Source: Phoenix dactylifera (taxonomy: Eukaryota > Streptophyta > Magnoliopsida > Arecales > Arecaceae). From it: a stretch of DNA of 64,000 nt. The notes below the pieces were generated by a model. That model did not search any database. It saw only the letters and a list, made by a program, of their open reading frames with translations, and was not told where the DNA came from. Shown one piece after another: positions 12,150-24,643 of the stretch (positions are counted from its first letter, which is position 1; every line of letters begins with the position of its first letter). The stretch is taken from contig NC_052400.1 in assembly GCF_009389715.1 (NCBI RefSeq), forward strand, positions 930,001 through 994,000, in the 5' to 3' direction. Position numbers and translations under genes: made by a program.

Positions 12150-12730
12150 GAGGGTGCCAGAGTCTTAGCAAAATCAGACCAAGAATTAGGTAGTTTATCT
12201 ATCAGATATGCTACTTGGAATGATTCATCCAAATTGGTTCCATTAGCCCTAAGCTGGTGGATCAGAATTTCAAAATCATGGATTTGATCATTCATAAGCT
12301 TTCAGTCCACCATCCGAAAGTTATTAAAGTCGGAGGCCTTGAACCTCTTTACCCCAGCATCATCAAGACCATATTTGCTTTCTAGGGTGTCCCAGAGTTT
12401 TTTGGCACTCTTCGCTGCATAATAAATGTGATACAGCCTCTCAAAAAGGGCACCTAGGATTCTATGGATGCAATGATAGTCAATCTCATCAGATGTCCTA
12501 AAGGGTGTGCTGGTGGAGGTAGAAGGTTCAGTCTGGAAGAAGCGACGAGTAGCAGGTCGTGAAGCAGTTGGGTTAGACCCGTTATCAACTTCAGTAGTGT
12601 TCTCACCTATGGCTGAGATCAAGTCTAATGTGGTGAGCCAGAACCGAATTTGGTCTTGCCACCTCCTAAAGTTATGGCCATCAAATTTTTCAGGTTTGAT
12701 GCTAATGTGCTCACTATTGTTAGAGGCCAT
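12150..12730 (-). pseudogene. Copia gag fragment with premature stop
   Basis: From ATG at 12730 the frame shows a Copia gag N-terminus (PEKFDGHNFRRWQDQIRFWL, then KKLWDTLESKYGLDDAG). It hits TGA at 12304-12302 after FRMVD. The same frame then resumes with gag-like sequence (KLMNDQIHDFEILIHQLR, VAYLIDKLPNSWSDF) to about 12150, so the stop is a point lesion inside gag. Similar in layout to the gag of the Copia element at 15856. Confidence 0.75.
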
Positions 12731-13189
12731 AGATTCAAGATTATAGAATATAGAAAAGAGGCAGAAATCTGAATGAAAGCAGAAAAAGTTTATGTCAAAG
12801 GATTGCACTAATATTTATATTGAACTTTGGATGTCTAGTTGATATACCCAAAAAATAGTAGCCAGATCAGAGGTAGAGCACCAGGCTCATTTGAGTACCA
12901 GCCTTTCTTAGGCACGTATGCCTTTTTGACAAGCTTTTCTTTGACATTATTAGTTAATGGATATAATCACTAGAAATCATACAAATTCAACTTTTAGAAA
13001 AACCTAAGTGAAAACTTGAATTAGTTATTATGGATTAATCAATTTACGAATTTTCGTTTGAATGGGATTTAGAAATTACTCCTTGAGGAGTCCAAATGGA
13101 GGTATGATAAATCTCTTAGAGGTTAAGCAAATTATTACCCTTTTAGAATAATTGATTACCTTATTAAAATAATTGATACTAAGTTTGTG

Positions 13190-13428
13190 GTAGCAAAACA
13201 ACTATTGTAATTAAGATCTAATATGTCACAAATGCAATAGAGAATTCAATGAATTATATATTAGAATAATTTATTACCTTATTAGAATAATTGATTACTA
13301 ATTTTGTGCTAGCAAAATAATTATTATAATTGAGATCTAATATGTCACAAATGCAATAGAGAATTCAATGAATTATATATTAGAATAATTTATTACTTTA
13401 TTAGAATAATTGATTACTAACAAAAATA
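13190..13428. repeat. 119-bp tandem duplication
   Basis: GATCTAATATGTCACAAATG and its following AT-rich sequence recur 119 bp apart (phase points 13222 and 13341). It lies in the leader of the deleted Copia element. Confidence 0.75.
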
Positions 13429-13443
13429 CATACTTGTTTGGAA

Positions 13444-13990
13444 TGTTAGCAATATATCACCTAAATAAGTAAATAAAACTATAATTATAATTAATAGAAT
13501 TATCTTAAAAGAAATAATATATATATATATATATATTATTTGGAATCAAAAGAAATCTATTTTAGCACAAAAGAAATCTATTCTAATGTAATAATTTAAA
13601 TCATAAATTGTAAATACTATAGATGTACTAATATTAAATTTGAAATAAGGTAAATGGAGATAGTTTGAATGAAGGTAGGTCGAAGTGCGTAGACGCTATC
13701 CCAAAGAAGTATTTGCCCCCACGTACAGGTCTTCCGGCAATCCTCCTCAGAGATACAACGACCCTACATTTCTTCTTCGGTACATCTCGGAAGAAGCCAA
13801 CATGAACCCAATCGGACTTGCAGATCCAACAAAGAAAGGAATAAAAAGAATAAAATAGAACTTCGCTGAATGAAGGCGCAAAAATAAAAATCAGAAAGTG
13901 GCTAAGAGAAGGAAGAACAATTTTTTTTTCTCAAAATTTTTCTTTCTTTTTTTCATCACCAAATAGGAGGAAAAAGAGGGGTATTTTTCA
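13444..13990 (-). repeat. 5' LTR of the deleted Copia element
   Basis: Partner of 11543-12090. It ends on the plus strand with GGGGTATTTTTCA. Confidence 0.6.
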
Positions 13991-14477
13991 TCACCAATGT
14001 ATTCCAATCAATACATTGCTTTCATGACTATCAGATGATGCACGAAATTCTTTCGTTGTTTAATGATGTTAGAACTTTTCCATGGCATACTTGCAGCTTA
14101 ATTTACGAGACAACCTCTCTTTGATTTATGGCATCCATTGTTATTGCTGTTATTTATTTGTTTGTCTTTTGTCACTGTGCACTTTTTGCATGTATCGCCT
14201 CTTGTCACTTGGGCAAAAGGATGAGGTTTGATTATAGTTAGAGTTATCCCTCAAGGGATTGGGTAGGTGGAGGATGGGTGAGGATTAGCATGGTTAAAAT
14301 TAGAAAAATATTCTTCACTTAATAAGAGTTTTATGCAAAATTAAAGATATGCCTGCTTGTTCTCCTACTCAGCCACTTAATCACTTTTCATGATAATCCC
14401 ATTTTCCCTTCTATATTTATTTTTCAATCTCTATCTATGAAAATCAATCAAATGATTTTTATTTTTTTTTAACGAGA
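13991..14477. other. Gene-free stretch
   Basis: AT-rich, with no exon or repeat that I can name. Confidence 0.4.
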
Positions 14478-14679
14478 ATATTTGCCAAGTTGAAAGCAAA
14501 ATTTTACAAAATAGCTATACGATTAACTATGCTTTTTAAGATAGAATGTTGGCTAGTTAGAAAATAATATGTACACAAGATGAGCATGATCGAAATAAAA
14601 ATATTGAGATCAATATGTGGTAATATAAAAAATATAGAAGAAGAAATGAAGCCATTTATATAAAGATGGAGGTAATATC
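14478..14679 (+). mobile_element. RTE-type LINE remnant, 5' side of Copia insertion
   Basis: Translation shows the decayed C-terminal part of a plant RTE-like reverse transcriptase (KLKAKFYKIAIRLTMLFKIE, CWLVRK, KMSMIEIKILRSICGN) with stops and substitutions. It stops at the ATATC target site, and the continuation is found at 21523 after the Copia element. Confidence 0.65.
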
Positions 14680-15800
14680 TGTTAGATTTTTATTAAATAA
14701 TGATTAAAAGTTTTCATACTTAAAATATATATATTATATATATATGTTAATAAGGGAGTTTGGCTTGGTGGTTGGTGTGTTGTTTGGGTGGGGATGAGAT
14801 AACAGGTTCGATTCCCATTCCCTCCTTTTTATTTCTATTACGTAAAGCTTGGTTTTCTTGTGCTCGTTGGGATGTTCCCTCCTTGTCCGAGCCGAGCTCG
14901 GTTCTCTTGTGCTCGTTGGGCCTGTGCTTGTCCGAGCCGAGGTTCTCTGCAGCCGAGCTGGGCATGTGCTTGTCCGAGCCGAGGTTCTCTGCAGCCGAGC
15001 TTGTCCGAGCCGAGGTTCTCTGCAGCCGAGCTGTGCCTGTGCTTGTCCGAGCGAAGGTTCTTTGCGCATGTGCTTGTGCTCGCTGGGCCCTGCCCCTGCT
15101 CGTCCGAGGTTCTGTGTGCCTGTGCTCGTCCGACCCACCTCAACTGAAGCGCGAAGAGCCGAGGCCGAGGTCGGACCACAGGTGTGATGAGCCCAGAGGA
15201 GCCGAGGTCGGACAACGGGTACGATGAGCCAAGAGGTGCGTGGGCCGTGCCTCGCACCCATAGCACGAGGAGCCACGTCGCTTCCTCGTTAGCACCTCTT
15301 CGCAACCAACCTCGCATCCGCTGGCCATACTCCCAGTGTTTTTTCAAACTTTCTTACCGGTTTTGACCGTTGGATCGGTTTTGGGTCGCGTCTGTCCCGA
15401 AGAAGTCTATAAATAGAACTCTTCGGATTAGACAGGACATATATAAAATTGAAAACAGAGAACTTCTATTCTCCCGGTTTTGCTGTTTTTCTTTCAATCA
15501 ACGGGCTTGCTGCATACTGATTCTGGGTTCGAAAGCTTCTTTGATCCGTGCAAATCATTGAGGCAGAAGGAACAGTGCGAGAGGCTGTTGTATCTCAGGA
15601 GTAGAACGCCATCCAAGCCTAGTGCACTGTAAGGCGGCGAAATCTACTTCAAGGAAAGTGACCAACATACCACGCCTCAGCATCTCGGGTTCCATTTTTC
15701 CACTTTCTCTATTTATTTTCTGTAAGCCTATTTCTGCCTATTATTTGTTGAAGTAGAGTATTATAGATTTAAAATTTTCTGGGACAGTATATTCCCAACA
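14680..15800 (+). repeat. 5' LTR of Copia element
   Basis: 1,121 bp, TG...CA. It contains a minisatellite-like run of GTCCGAGCCGAGGTTCTCTG units (about 14927-15060) and a TATA box at 15408-15415. Confidence 0.93.
15408..15415 (+). promoter_or_regulatory. LTR TATA box
   Basis: TATAAATA inside the 5' LTR, about 390 bp before its end. The same motif is at 21125-21132 in the 3' LTR. Likely the core promoter of the retrotransposon. Confidence 0.6.
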
Positions 15801-15855
15801 TTCTTGAAGTAGATTTTTTCCTACATATAATAGGCTAGTACTTAGAGTTACCCCA

Positions 15856-18800
15856 ATGGCCAATGCAAGTGACCCGGTTCCTCCTGAAAAATTTAAAGGA
15901 AATAACTTTAAGCGTTGGAGACAGAAGATGGAAATCTTCTTAACCACACTTGGGTTATTTTCCATAATCTTTGACTCTCCTCCAAATGAGGAAGAGAATG
16001 AACCAGCTAGAACTTGTAATTTGGAGGAATTTAAGAAGAAAGACTACCTGTGTAGGGGAAGGATTCTGTCCTATCTTACTGATCTCCTTTTTGATGTCTA
16101 CTGCACTTTTAAAACCTCCAAGGAGATTTGGGATGATCTTAATAAGAAATATGGTATCCAAGATGCCGGAATGGACAAGTATGCTGCTAGTCAATTCCTG
16201 TCTTATAAGATGGTTGACACCAAGCCTGTAGTTGATCAAGCCCATGAGTTAACAGTGATTTATCATGAATTAGGCTTAAGGGGAATGGGTATAACTGAGA
16301 GCCTTCAAGTTGCTTGTACCATTGACAAGCTCTCACCTTCTTGGAAAGACTTTGGGTTATCCCTGAAACATAAAACCGAGGATATGACAATGAAAACTCT
16401 ATTGTCTGCCATTAGGATCCAAGAACAACACCTTGAGAAAGATAATGAGCAACTCATGAATTCTGAGCTTCTAACCAAGGTGAACTTTGTAGAAGGCCAG
16501 AATAAGACCCATAAGTTCAAGAACTCCAAATTTGAAAAGGGTGGACCTAGAAACAAAAGAAAACTTATGAAGCCAAAACACCATATCAATAAGAATGATC
16601 GGAAGCCGATTTGCTACAATTGTGGGAAACTCGGTCATATGGCTCGAGTATGCCGGATGAAGAAGAAGAAGTATCAGAACTATGAACATGCGCCTTCTCA
16701 ACCTGCAAATCCACAAACCAACATGGTGCTATCCAGTACTGGTCCTACTAGTACTGATGATCGGTATGTAACTTTAAGTCCAGAATTAAATTTGGCAATT
16801 TGCTCTACCGATTGGTTAGTGGATACAGGTGCGAATGTTCATATGTGTACTGATCATACCCTTTTTACTACTTATCAGGTCCGAAGCGGCCTAACAGTAA
16901 CTATGGGGAACTCCACCTCGGCACGAGTGCTTGGAACTGGAAAAGTACTTCTAAGGCTTACGTCTGGGAATGTGCTTACACTATTTAATGTGTACCATGT
17001 GCCCGATGGAAGGAGGAATCTGATCAGTGGATCTCTTCTAAATAGGAGTGGTTATTCTTTGTTATTTCAATCTAAGAAAGTGATTATAACAAAGAATGGA
17101 ACATTTGTAGGCAAAGGCTATGAGTGTGATGGCTTGTATGTAATAAATAATGTATCTTTGGATTTTTCTTCTGATAATAATAATAAAATTGTACTTTCAA
17201 TATGTTCTTCATCTCTTTGGCATGCTAGATTAGGACATGTGAATAATAATACTATTAAAAGAATGATTAGCTCTGGTTTATTGCCTAATGTTTCATTAAA
17301 TGAAAAGGAAAGGTGTCAAATTTGTGTTCAATCTAAACAACCTAGAAAACCATTTAAAATAGTAAATAGAAATTCAACTTTATTAGAATTAATACATTCA
17401 GATGTATGTGATTTAAATGGAACTTTGACTAAAGGGGGTAGAAGGTATTTCATTACCTTCATAGATGATTATTCTAAGTACTGTCAAGTTTATTTAATGA
17501 AATCTAAAGATGAAGCATTTGAGATGTTCAAGACTTACAAATCTTTAGTAGAAAATCAACTTGACAAGAGAATAAAGATTCTCAGGTCAGATAGAGGAGG
17601 AGAATACACCTCTAATGACTTGAATGAATTCTGTAGAGTTAATGGAATTCTACATGAAGTTACACCTCCCTATTCACCTCAGTCTAATGGAGTTGCTGAA
17701 AGAAAAAATAGGACTCTGCAAGATATGGTAAGATCTTTGCTTGCCAACTCAGGTTTACCTGAGGTTTGGTGGGGGAAGCAATGCTTACTGCATGTTTCCT
17801 GCTTAATAGGGTTCTATTTAAAGGTTCTAATAAATCTCCTTATGAACTTTGGAAAGGAAGAAAACCTAACCTACACTTTGTAAAAGTTTGGGGTTGTTTG
17901 GCTAAGGTTAATATTCCTTTAATCAAGAAAAGAAAATTAGGACCTAATACTTTTGATGCTGTGTTTCTTGGTTATTCTCTTAATAGTGTTACTTATAGGT
18001 TCTTAGTCATTAATTCTGATATTAATGGCATAGATAAGAATACTATAATTGAATCTAAAGATGCTTCTTTCTTTGAAGACATTTTTCCATTTAAGGATAA
18101 AATAGAAAAGCATGTAATAGATAGATCTAATGATGCATCTTGTAGTTCGCCATCTAATTCTCTAATTATTCCTAATAATGAAAATGAAAATGAACTTAAT
18201 GATATTAATGAACTTGGTAAAGGGAAAAGAATTAGGAAAAGAAAGATTTTGGATCTGATTTCTATACTTTTATGGTTGAAGATGATCCTCAAACTTATAA
18301 AGATGCTATGAACTCATTAGATTCTATGTTTTGGAAGGAAGCTATTAATAGTGAAATGAATTCACTTATGACTAATAAAACATGGTTTTTAACTGACTTA
18401 CCACCTGGTAGTAAGGCTATAGGTTGTAAATGGATATTTAAGAAGAAATTAAGACCTGATGGTTCTATTGAAAAATATAAAGCAAGATTAGTTGCTAAGG
18501 GCTTTTCTCAGAAAGAGGGTATTGACTACTTTGATACATATTCTCCTGTGACTAGGATAACCACAATTCGTACTTTAATTGCACTGGCTTCAATCCATAA
18601 TTTGATAATTCATCAAATGGATGTCAAGACTGCCTTCCTTCATGGTGATTTAGAGGAAGAGATCTATATGGATCAGCCAGAGGGATATGTGGCTCAAGGA
18701 CAGGAAAGAAAAGTTTGTAGGTTAGTCAAATCCCTCTATGGTTTAAAACAAGCTCCTAAGCAATGGCATAGGAAATTTGATAAAATAATTGTTTCTTGTG

Positions 18801-19833
18801 GCTTTAAAGCAAATGAATCAGATAAGTGCTTATATTCAAAGTTAGAAAATGATTCATGTATTATCTTGTGTTTATATGTTGATGATATTTTAATTTTTGG
18901 TACTGATATGAATATGGTGACTGATATCAAAACTTTCTTATCTAATAATTTTGATATGAAAGATTTAGGTCGGGCAGAGGTAATTCTTGGTAACAGGATT
19001 ACCAGAATACCTGATGGTATAATCTTTGATCAATCACAATATATTGAGAAAATATTGAAGAAGTTTGATAAGTACAACTGTAAACCAGTGAGTACACCTT
19101 ATGAGCATGGTTTGAACTTGAAGTGCAATAAAGGTGATCCAGTGGCCCAAGAGAAATTTGCTCAAATTATTGGACACTGATGTATGTTGCAAATACAAGT
19201 AGACCTGACATTTCTTATGCTATAGGAAAGCTCAGTAGGTTTAATAGTTGCCCTAGTCTTAGTCACTGGGAAGCACTGGATAGAGTACTTAGATACTTGA
19301 GAGGTACCATGTATTATGGTTTACATTACTCAAGATTTCCCACTGTACTTGAAGGATACAGTGATGCTAGTTGGATCACTGATTCAGTGAACCGAAAAGG
19401 AACTAGTGGATACATATTCATGTTGGGTGGTGCAACTGTTGCTTGGAGATCATCCAAACAAACTGTGATCACAAGATCCACTATGGAGGCTGAGATTGTA
19501 GCCTTAGATTCTGCAAGTCAAGAAGCAGAATGGTTTAAGAATCTTATGTCTGAAATACCTATTATGGAAAAGCCTATACCTGCTATCTCTTTGTTATGTG
19601 ATAATGAAGCTGCAATTAATACTTGTAGAAATACTGAATATAACAAGAGAAACAGAAGACACATTAGTGTGAGACATAAGACTATTAGATACCTAATTAA
19701 AAATGGTATCATAACTTTGGAATTTGTTGGATCTAAAGATAACCTAGCAGATCCTTTAACTAAAGGACTGGCTAGAAGCAAAGTCATAGAAACATCAAAG
19801 GGGATGGGATTGAAACCCATAAGGAATCATTGA
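15856..19833 (+). pseudogene. Copia gag-pol polyprotein, three frameshifts
   Basis: The ATG at 15856 opens gag. A CCHC zinc knuckle is at residues 253-266 (CYNCGKLGHMARVC) and the protease motif LVDTGA is around residue 323. The integrase zinc region (HARLGH) and core (HSDVCD, RSDRGGEY, VAERKNR) follow. The frame breaks at about 17770-17776 in a G run, again at about 18240, and a third time near 19176. Reverse transcriptase (YVDDI at 18878-18892) and RNase H (SDASW near 19361; MEAEI near 19483) follow in the shifted frames. The domain order protease, integrase, RT, RNase H is typical of Copia. A functional polyprotein cannot be made as read; each break is a single-base indel, so sequencing error is possible. 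Confidence 0.88.
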
Positions 19834-20396
19834 CAATGGCAACCCAACCTATTCTGACTGGAGATCCCAAGACGAAAGGTTCAACGGGAAAAACAAGTTG
19901 TTTAATGATTAGTTAGCACTATAATAAAATGACTTTATGTCATTTAGTCTCTCCCTGTGATGTGAGTGCTAAATACAGCAGAGGTATACAGAAGAGTTTA
20001 AAACTCTGAATGAGTCCGAGTCTATGGCAAGGTGCTGTGCTGCGAGCACCCTTGGAGGACTCACCTATGTGAGTGTGACTGTGTGGCCGCAGTCTATGGG
20101 GATAAGGGTTTAACCCCTAGAGCACTCATGAAACTGAGATATTGGTGCATAAGGCTAGAAAAAGCACCACCTATGATGAACCCAGTATTTGCATTTGTCA
20201 TGGGTGAAGTATATAGAAATCTGAACCAAAGGATTTGGTTCAAAGCTTTTTAGCTACCACTATACCTTTCAGATGAAAATATACTTTCACTAGATAAAGG
20301 TTCAAAGCCGCAAGCTACCTTTATTGAAGTCGTGATATAAACAAGCCCGATTTGACTATTTTTTATTTTTGAAAACATTTTAATCAGGTGGGGGAA
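19834..20396 (+). other. 3' untranslated region of Copia element
   Basis: 563 bp between the end of the RNase H frame and the 3' LTR. No extra gene is recognised; a 73-codon frame at 20032-20253 shows no known domain. Confidence 0.55.
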
Positions 20397-21517
20397 TGTT
20401 AGATTTTTATTAAATAATGATTAAAAGTTTTCATACTTAAAATATATATATTATATATATATGTTAATAAGGGAGTTTGGCTTGGTGGTTGGTGTGTTGT
20501 TTGGGTGGGGATGAGATAACAGGTTCGATTCCCATTCCCTCCTTTTTATTTCTATTACGTAAAGCTTGGTTTTCTTGTGCTCGTTGGGATGTTCCCTCCT
20601 TGTCCGAGCCGAGCTCGGTTCTCTTGTGCTCGTTGGGCCTGTGCTTGTCCGAGCCGAGGTTCTCTGCAGCCGAGCTGGGCATGTGCTTGTCCGAGCCGAG
20701 GTTCTCTGCAGCCGACCTTGTCCGAGCCGAGGTTCTCTGCAGCCGAGCTGTGCTTGTGCTTGTCCGAGCGAAGGTTCTTTGCGCATGTGCTTGTGCTCGC
20801 TGGGCCCTGCCCCTGCTCGTCCGAGATTCTGTGTGCCTGTGCTCGTCCGACCCACCTCAACTGAAGCGTGAAGAGCCGAGGCCGAGGTCGGACCACAGGT
20901 GTGATGAGCCCAGAGGAGCCGAGGTCGGACAACGGGTACGATGAGCCAAGAGGTGCGTGGGCCGTGCCTCGCACCCATAGCACGAGGAGCCACGTCGCTT
21001 CCTCGTTAGCACCTCTTCGCAACCAACCTCGCATCCGCTAGCCATACTCCCAGTGTTTTTTCAAACTTTCTTACCGGTTTTGACCGTTGGATCGGTTTTG
21101 GGTCGCGTCTGTCCCGAAGAAGTCTATAAATAGACCTCTTCGGATTAGACAGGACATATATAAAATTGAAAACAGAGAACTTCTATTCTCCCGGTTTTGC
21201 TGTTTTTCTTTCAATCAACGGGCTTGCTGCATACTGATTCTGGGTTCGAAAGCTTCTTTGATCCGTGCAAATCATTGGGGCAGAAGGAACAGTGCGAGAG
21301 GCTGCTGTATCTCAGGAGTAGAACGCCATCCAAGCCTAGTGCACTGTAAGGCGGCGAAATCTACTTCAAGGAAAGTGACCAACATACCACGCCTCAGCAT
21401 CTCGGGTTCCATTTTTCCACTTTCTCTATTTATTTTCTGTAAGCCTATTTCTGCCTATTATTTGTTGAAGTAGAGTATTATAGATTTAAAATTTTCTGGG
21501 ACAGTATATTCCCAACA
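20397..21517 (+). repeat. 3' LTR of Copia element
   Basis: 1,121 bp, nearly identical to 14680-15800. Confidence 0.93.
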
Positions 21518-21797
21518 ATATCAATTGAGGATAAACTGAGAGAAGGACTACCTAGATGATTTAGACATAGAAAATGTAGGCCGAGAGATATACCTATATA
21601 AAGAAGTAATTTTGTACATGCAGAAGGAACAAAGAGAGGTAGAGGTAGTCAGAAAATTACATGGGATCAAATAGTAAGAAAGATCTTGATATCTCAGTCC
21701 TTTAAAAAATATGGTATCAAACTGAATGGAACAAAGGAAAATAATTCATATAGCCAATGCCAACTAGTTTGGGATTGAGGCTTATTGAGTTGAGTTT
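21518..21797 (+). mobile_element. RTE-type LINE remnant, 3' side of Copia insertion
   Basis: Continues the LINE interrupted at 14679. Decayed C-terminal RT sequence (ISIEDKLREGLPR, GTKRGRGSQKITWDQIVRK) with stops is followed by the typical LINE tail CCAACTAGTTTGGGATTGAG. Confidence 0.65.
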
Positions 21798-23416
21798 TAA
21801 AATCAACCAAATCAATTCACGCTGTTAATGTGTGCACGCACACGCATATAATGCAAAATTAGAAAACTCAGTAGTGTTTGGCCCCAAATTCTGGAGATAT
21901 ATAATTAATAACCCTTCCAATGAGTATCCGTTTATCAAAATATCAATGATGATGAATCTCAGAGGCATTTGTTAAATGCGTCCGGTAGATAATGAATCGA
22001 TAATATTAAAATGTAATACATTTTTTTAATCGATAATTATTCACAATTTTAACAATGTAATACGTTTCATAATGGACAATTTTAACGATGCAATATATAT
22101 ATTGGAATTGAGTGAAAATCAAGGTAAGCACTTAGTAGATAAATTTCTCAAACTATATTGCCTACAACGGAGGGCGGTAGGGGACCAATTTTGAGTTTGA
22201 AAACTTCCGAAGTATTAGATGCAAGTGACCTAGATTTCATGCTGTCCTTATCTTGATTTTGGCCAGGCTTTCTCTCATCTTAGTTATCAAAAAAATTATT
22301 TTATTTTTACTTGATAGACGGGTAATGGAGCTTCAAAGCACTTATTTTTCGATTTACAAGCAATTTTAGGTATTGTAAATAATGATTAATGGTGTGGACT
22401 TTCATTTTGGAAGCACTACATTTGTATGTCTGATAACAGTTAAGGAGGAGGGGGAAGAAAATAATTACTTAGTTTAATATATTTACTTAGTTTTCAACCT
22501 TGGGGAGATCAACAAGAGGAGGGGGAAGGGATGTATAATGGCACAATCACTTGTATAGGAGGACCGGCTGGTTCAAGAATTTCGCATACAAGCACCAAAT
22601 GTGGAATTTGCATTGTTGAATCCCACAACCAAGTGTTGTGGGAAAGAAGAAAAGATGAAAGGAAGATAAGTTAAACTAACCGTTATTAAGATATAATTGT
22701 AAAATAATTTTGCTGAGACAAAATTTATATCTCCTTCATCGTAGAGGCTGGTCTATGTCTAGATCGGCAAGATGTCACCTCAAAAATGGGTAGCTGTTGT
22801 CCATCATATTGTCATACCAAACGCAGTTGGCATACCAAACATGCGAGTTGAAAGATTAGCAACAATCATCCATTTTCAAGATAGACGATGTGTCTTTTAT
22901 CCAAACATGCACCAGCCTCTATAATACATGTTCCTGGCTGACTTAGGGCAAGGAACAAAGGGTGCACCAATGTGGGAAGTGATAGCCAAAAATTTATAGT
23001 AAAAGAAATTCAAAGTTCTTTACTAGGGCTAGATAATGACACTGCATGCTACCTTGAATTATTATTCCTTCCCGAACTAAGAAAGAAGAAGTCACATTGT
23101 ACCATACACTTTGGTCTCTCTTGCCTTCCCATTATCGTATAAACTCAAACACATGCAACTTCCTAACCGACACAAAATAGGCATCAACTTCTACGTAGCT
23201 ACTTTTAGTTTTCATTTGTATTTTCGCTATCTTCACTCCATAATCAAAATTTGTTCCCAATCAAAATTTTAGTACAAAATTAAGCTCATTTTCCTAAGTA
23301 ATTGATAGAATCATAATCTAATTGCGCAAATCCATAGCCCGGAAGTGTTGTAATCAACGAATAATGAGGTTTTAGAATTTACTTCATAAGAAGATACTAA
23401 TAGGACTGCGGCTTTA
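21798..23416. other. Gene-free AT-rich stretch
   Basis: Only short chance frames. I see no exon, RNA gene or nameable repeat. Confidence 0.45.
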
Positions 23417-24336
23417 GGGGGGGGGGTCTCCATACACATAATACTCTCTAAGATGGAGGGATCACCGAGGTGATTTTAGATCATCGGTGATTCTTATCTC
23501 AGAATAATATGATCCTTGATGATTTAAGATTACCATATTGGGTATGCTATGTTCTAGTGATTAAGGATTCTTAGTTATTCACGAGTAACTAATTATTTGG
23601 TATTTCATGAAAATTTAAGATCACTCACCATATAATACCAAATTATCCATGATATATTCCATAAAATTATATTTATTAATCATATAAAATATATTATAAA
23701 AAATATTAATATATTTATTTACAAATTAGTTATTAATATATTTTGTAAAAAGGTGTTTATTGGTTCTTTATACTATTAATCCTATAAAGATATATTAATT
23801 GTTATTATAGAATTAATATTTTATTTGTACTTATAATATATTATTTCTTTAATATTAATAATTATTTTAATTAGGAAAACAAGGTAAATAGAAATAATAT
23901 ATTAAACACTTTCATTATATAAATATAAAGCACAATAATGTATTTCTACTCTACTTTAAAATTATCATTGAATAGTACTATGACAATAATATGATTAATA
24001 GTATATTATAATATAATATCTTATAAATATAACTTATTTTAATATATTATAATATTATATATAATATTGATATAATATATTAACTGTATATTGACATACC
24101 ATTTTTTTTGTTGGGCTGAGGGGCATTTTCGTTGGATTGAGCGGCATTTTTGACCTCAAATTTCAACTTCAAGGACGAGCATCCTATCATTGGGTTGGGC
24201 GGTGATTTAAGAGACGGGGGTAATTTAGGATCACTACCATGTAAGATTGCCATAGTATAACCAAATACGGTGATCTCATCACCTCTACCTATATCGTCCT
24301 TAATCTTAGGACATCACCCCAAAACCGAATGCCCCC
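23417..24336. mobile_element. GATCACC-rich TIR element, copy 1 (non-autonomous)
   Basis: The ends are G-rich/C-rich: a G run starts at 23417 and ACCGAATGCCCCC ends at 24336, flanked by TTTA and TAAA. Subterminal blocks of GATCACC/GGTGATC-type repeats and the internal block GGTTGGGCGGTGATTT match the element at 51573-53067 in the opposite orientation. The interior is extremely AT-rich and non-coding. PIF/Harbinger-like ends are suggested but not proven. Confidence 0.55.
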
Positions 24337-24643
24337 TAAAGGATAATTGACATCGCCTGCTGCTTTCAAAATCAATAATAAGCCATCCAAATTCAAGATC
24401 CAAAACATAGAAATAATTTACACTATAAAAATATCTCGAAACAAAATTAATGTATTTTGGTAGTCTCTAATCTAATTATCAAATGGGTAAAAAAATGATA
24501 GGTAAAATTTTATTTTGTATTTTGAACCAACAATGGTGTATGTTGAAGACCAAATTTTGCAACTGAAACTAAGCCAAACCAAACCAATATAGCTATTATT
24601 TCAAACACTGAGATTTTATTTGAGGATAAACCTCCTCATGTTC
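24337..24643. other. Spacer, 3' flank of the ubiquitin-like gene
   Basis: AT-rich, no exon. On the minus strand AAATAAAATCTC at about 24611-24622 could serve as the polyadenylation signal of the ubiquitin-like gene. Confidence 0.35.

Larger units (their letters stand above)
11543..13990 (-). mobile_element. Internally deleted Copia-type LTR retrotransposon
   Basis: Direct repeats of about 548 bp (11543-12090 and 13444-13990) both begin TGTTAGCAATATATCACC on the plus strand. They share the whole course through an AT microsatellite, CTTCCGGCAATCCTCCTCAG and CACCAAATAGGAGG, with many small differences. A Copia gag lies between them on the minus strand. Protease, integrase and RT are missing: the gag runs almost into the left LTR. 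The leader (12733-13443) holds a 119-bp tandem duplication. No matching target duplication was found. Confidence 0.7.
14680..21517 (+). mobile_element. Young Copia LTR retrotransposon with defective gag-pol
   Basis: LTRs of equal length (1,121 bp) lie at 14680-15800 and 20397-21517. They start TGTTAG, end CCCAACA and differ by about eight substitutions by eye. An exact 5-bp target duplication ATATC lies at 14675-14679 and 21518-21522. A polypurine tract (AGGTGGGGGAA) precedes the 3' LTR. No tRNA-iMet-type primer site (TGGTATCAGAGC) is visible after the 5' LTR, so the primer is unclear. Gag-pol spans 15856-19833 and has three frame breaks. The element split an older RTE-type LINE. Confidence 0.93.

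Noticed and set aside
14734-15366. Many 60-180-codon frames in the Copia LTR, repeated at 20451-21045
   Set aside because: They lie in a GC-rich minisatellite part of the LTR and have no protein homology.
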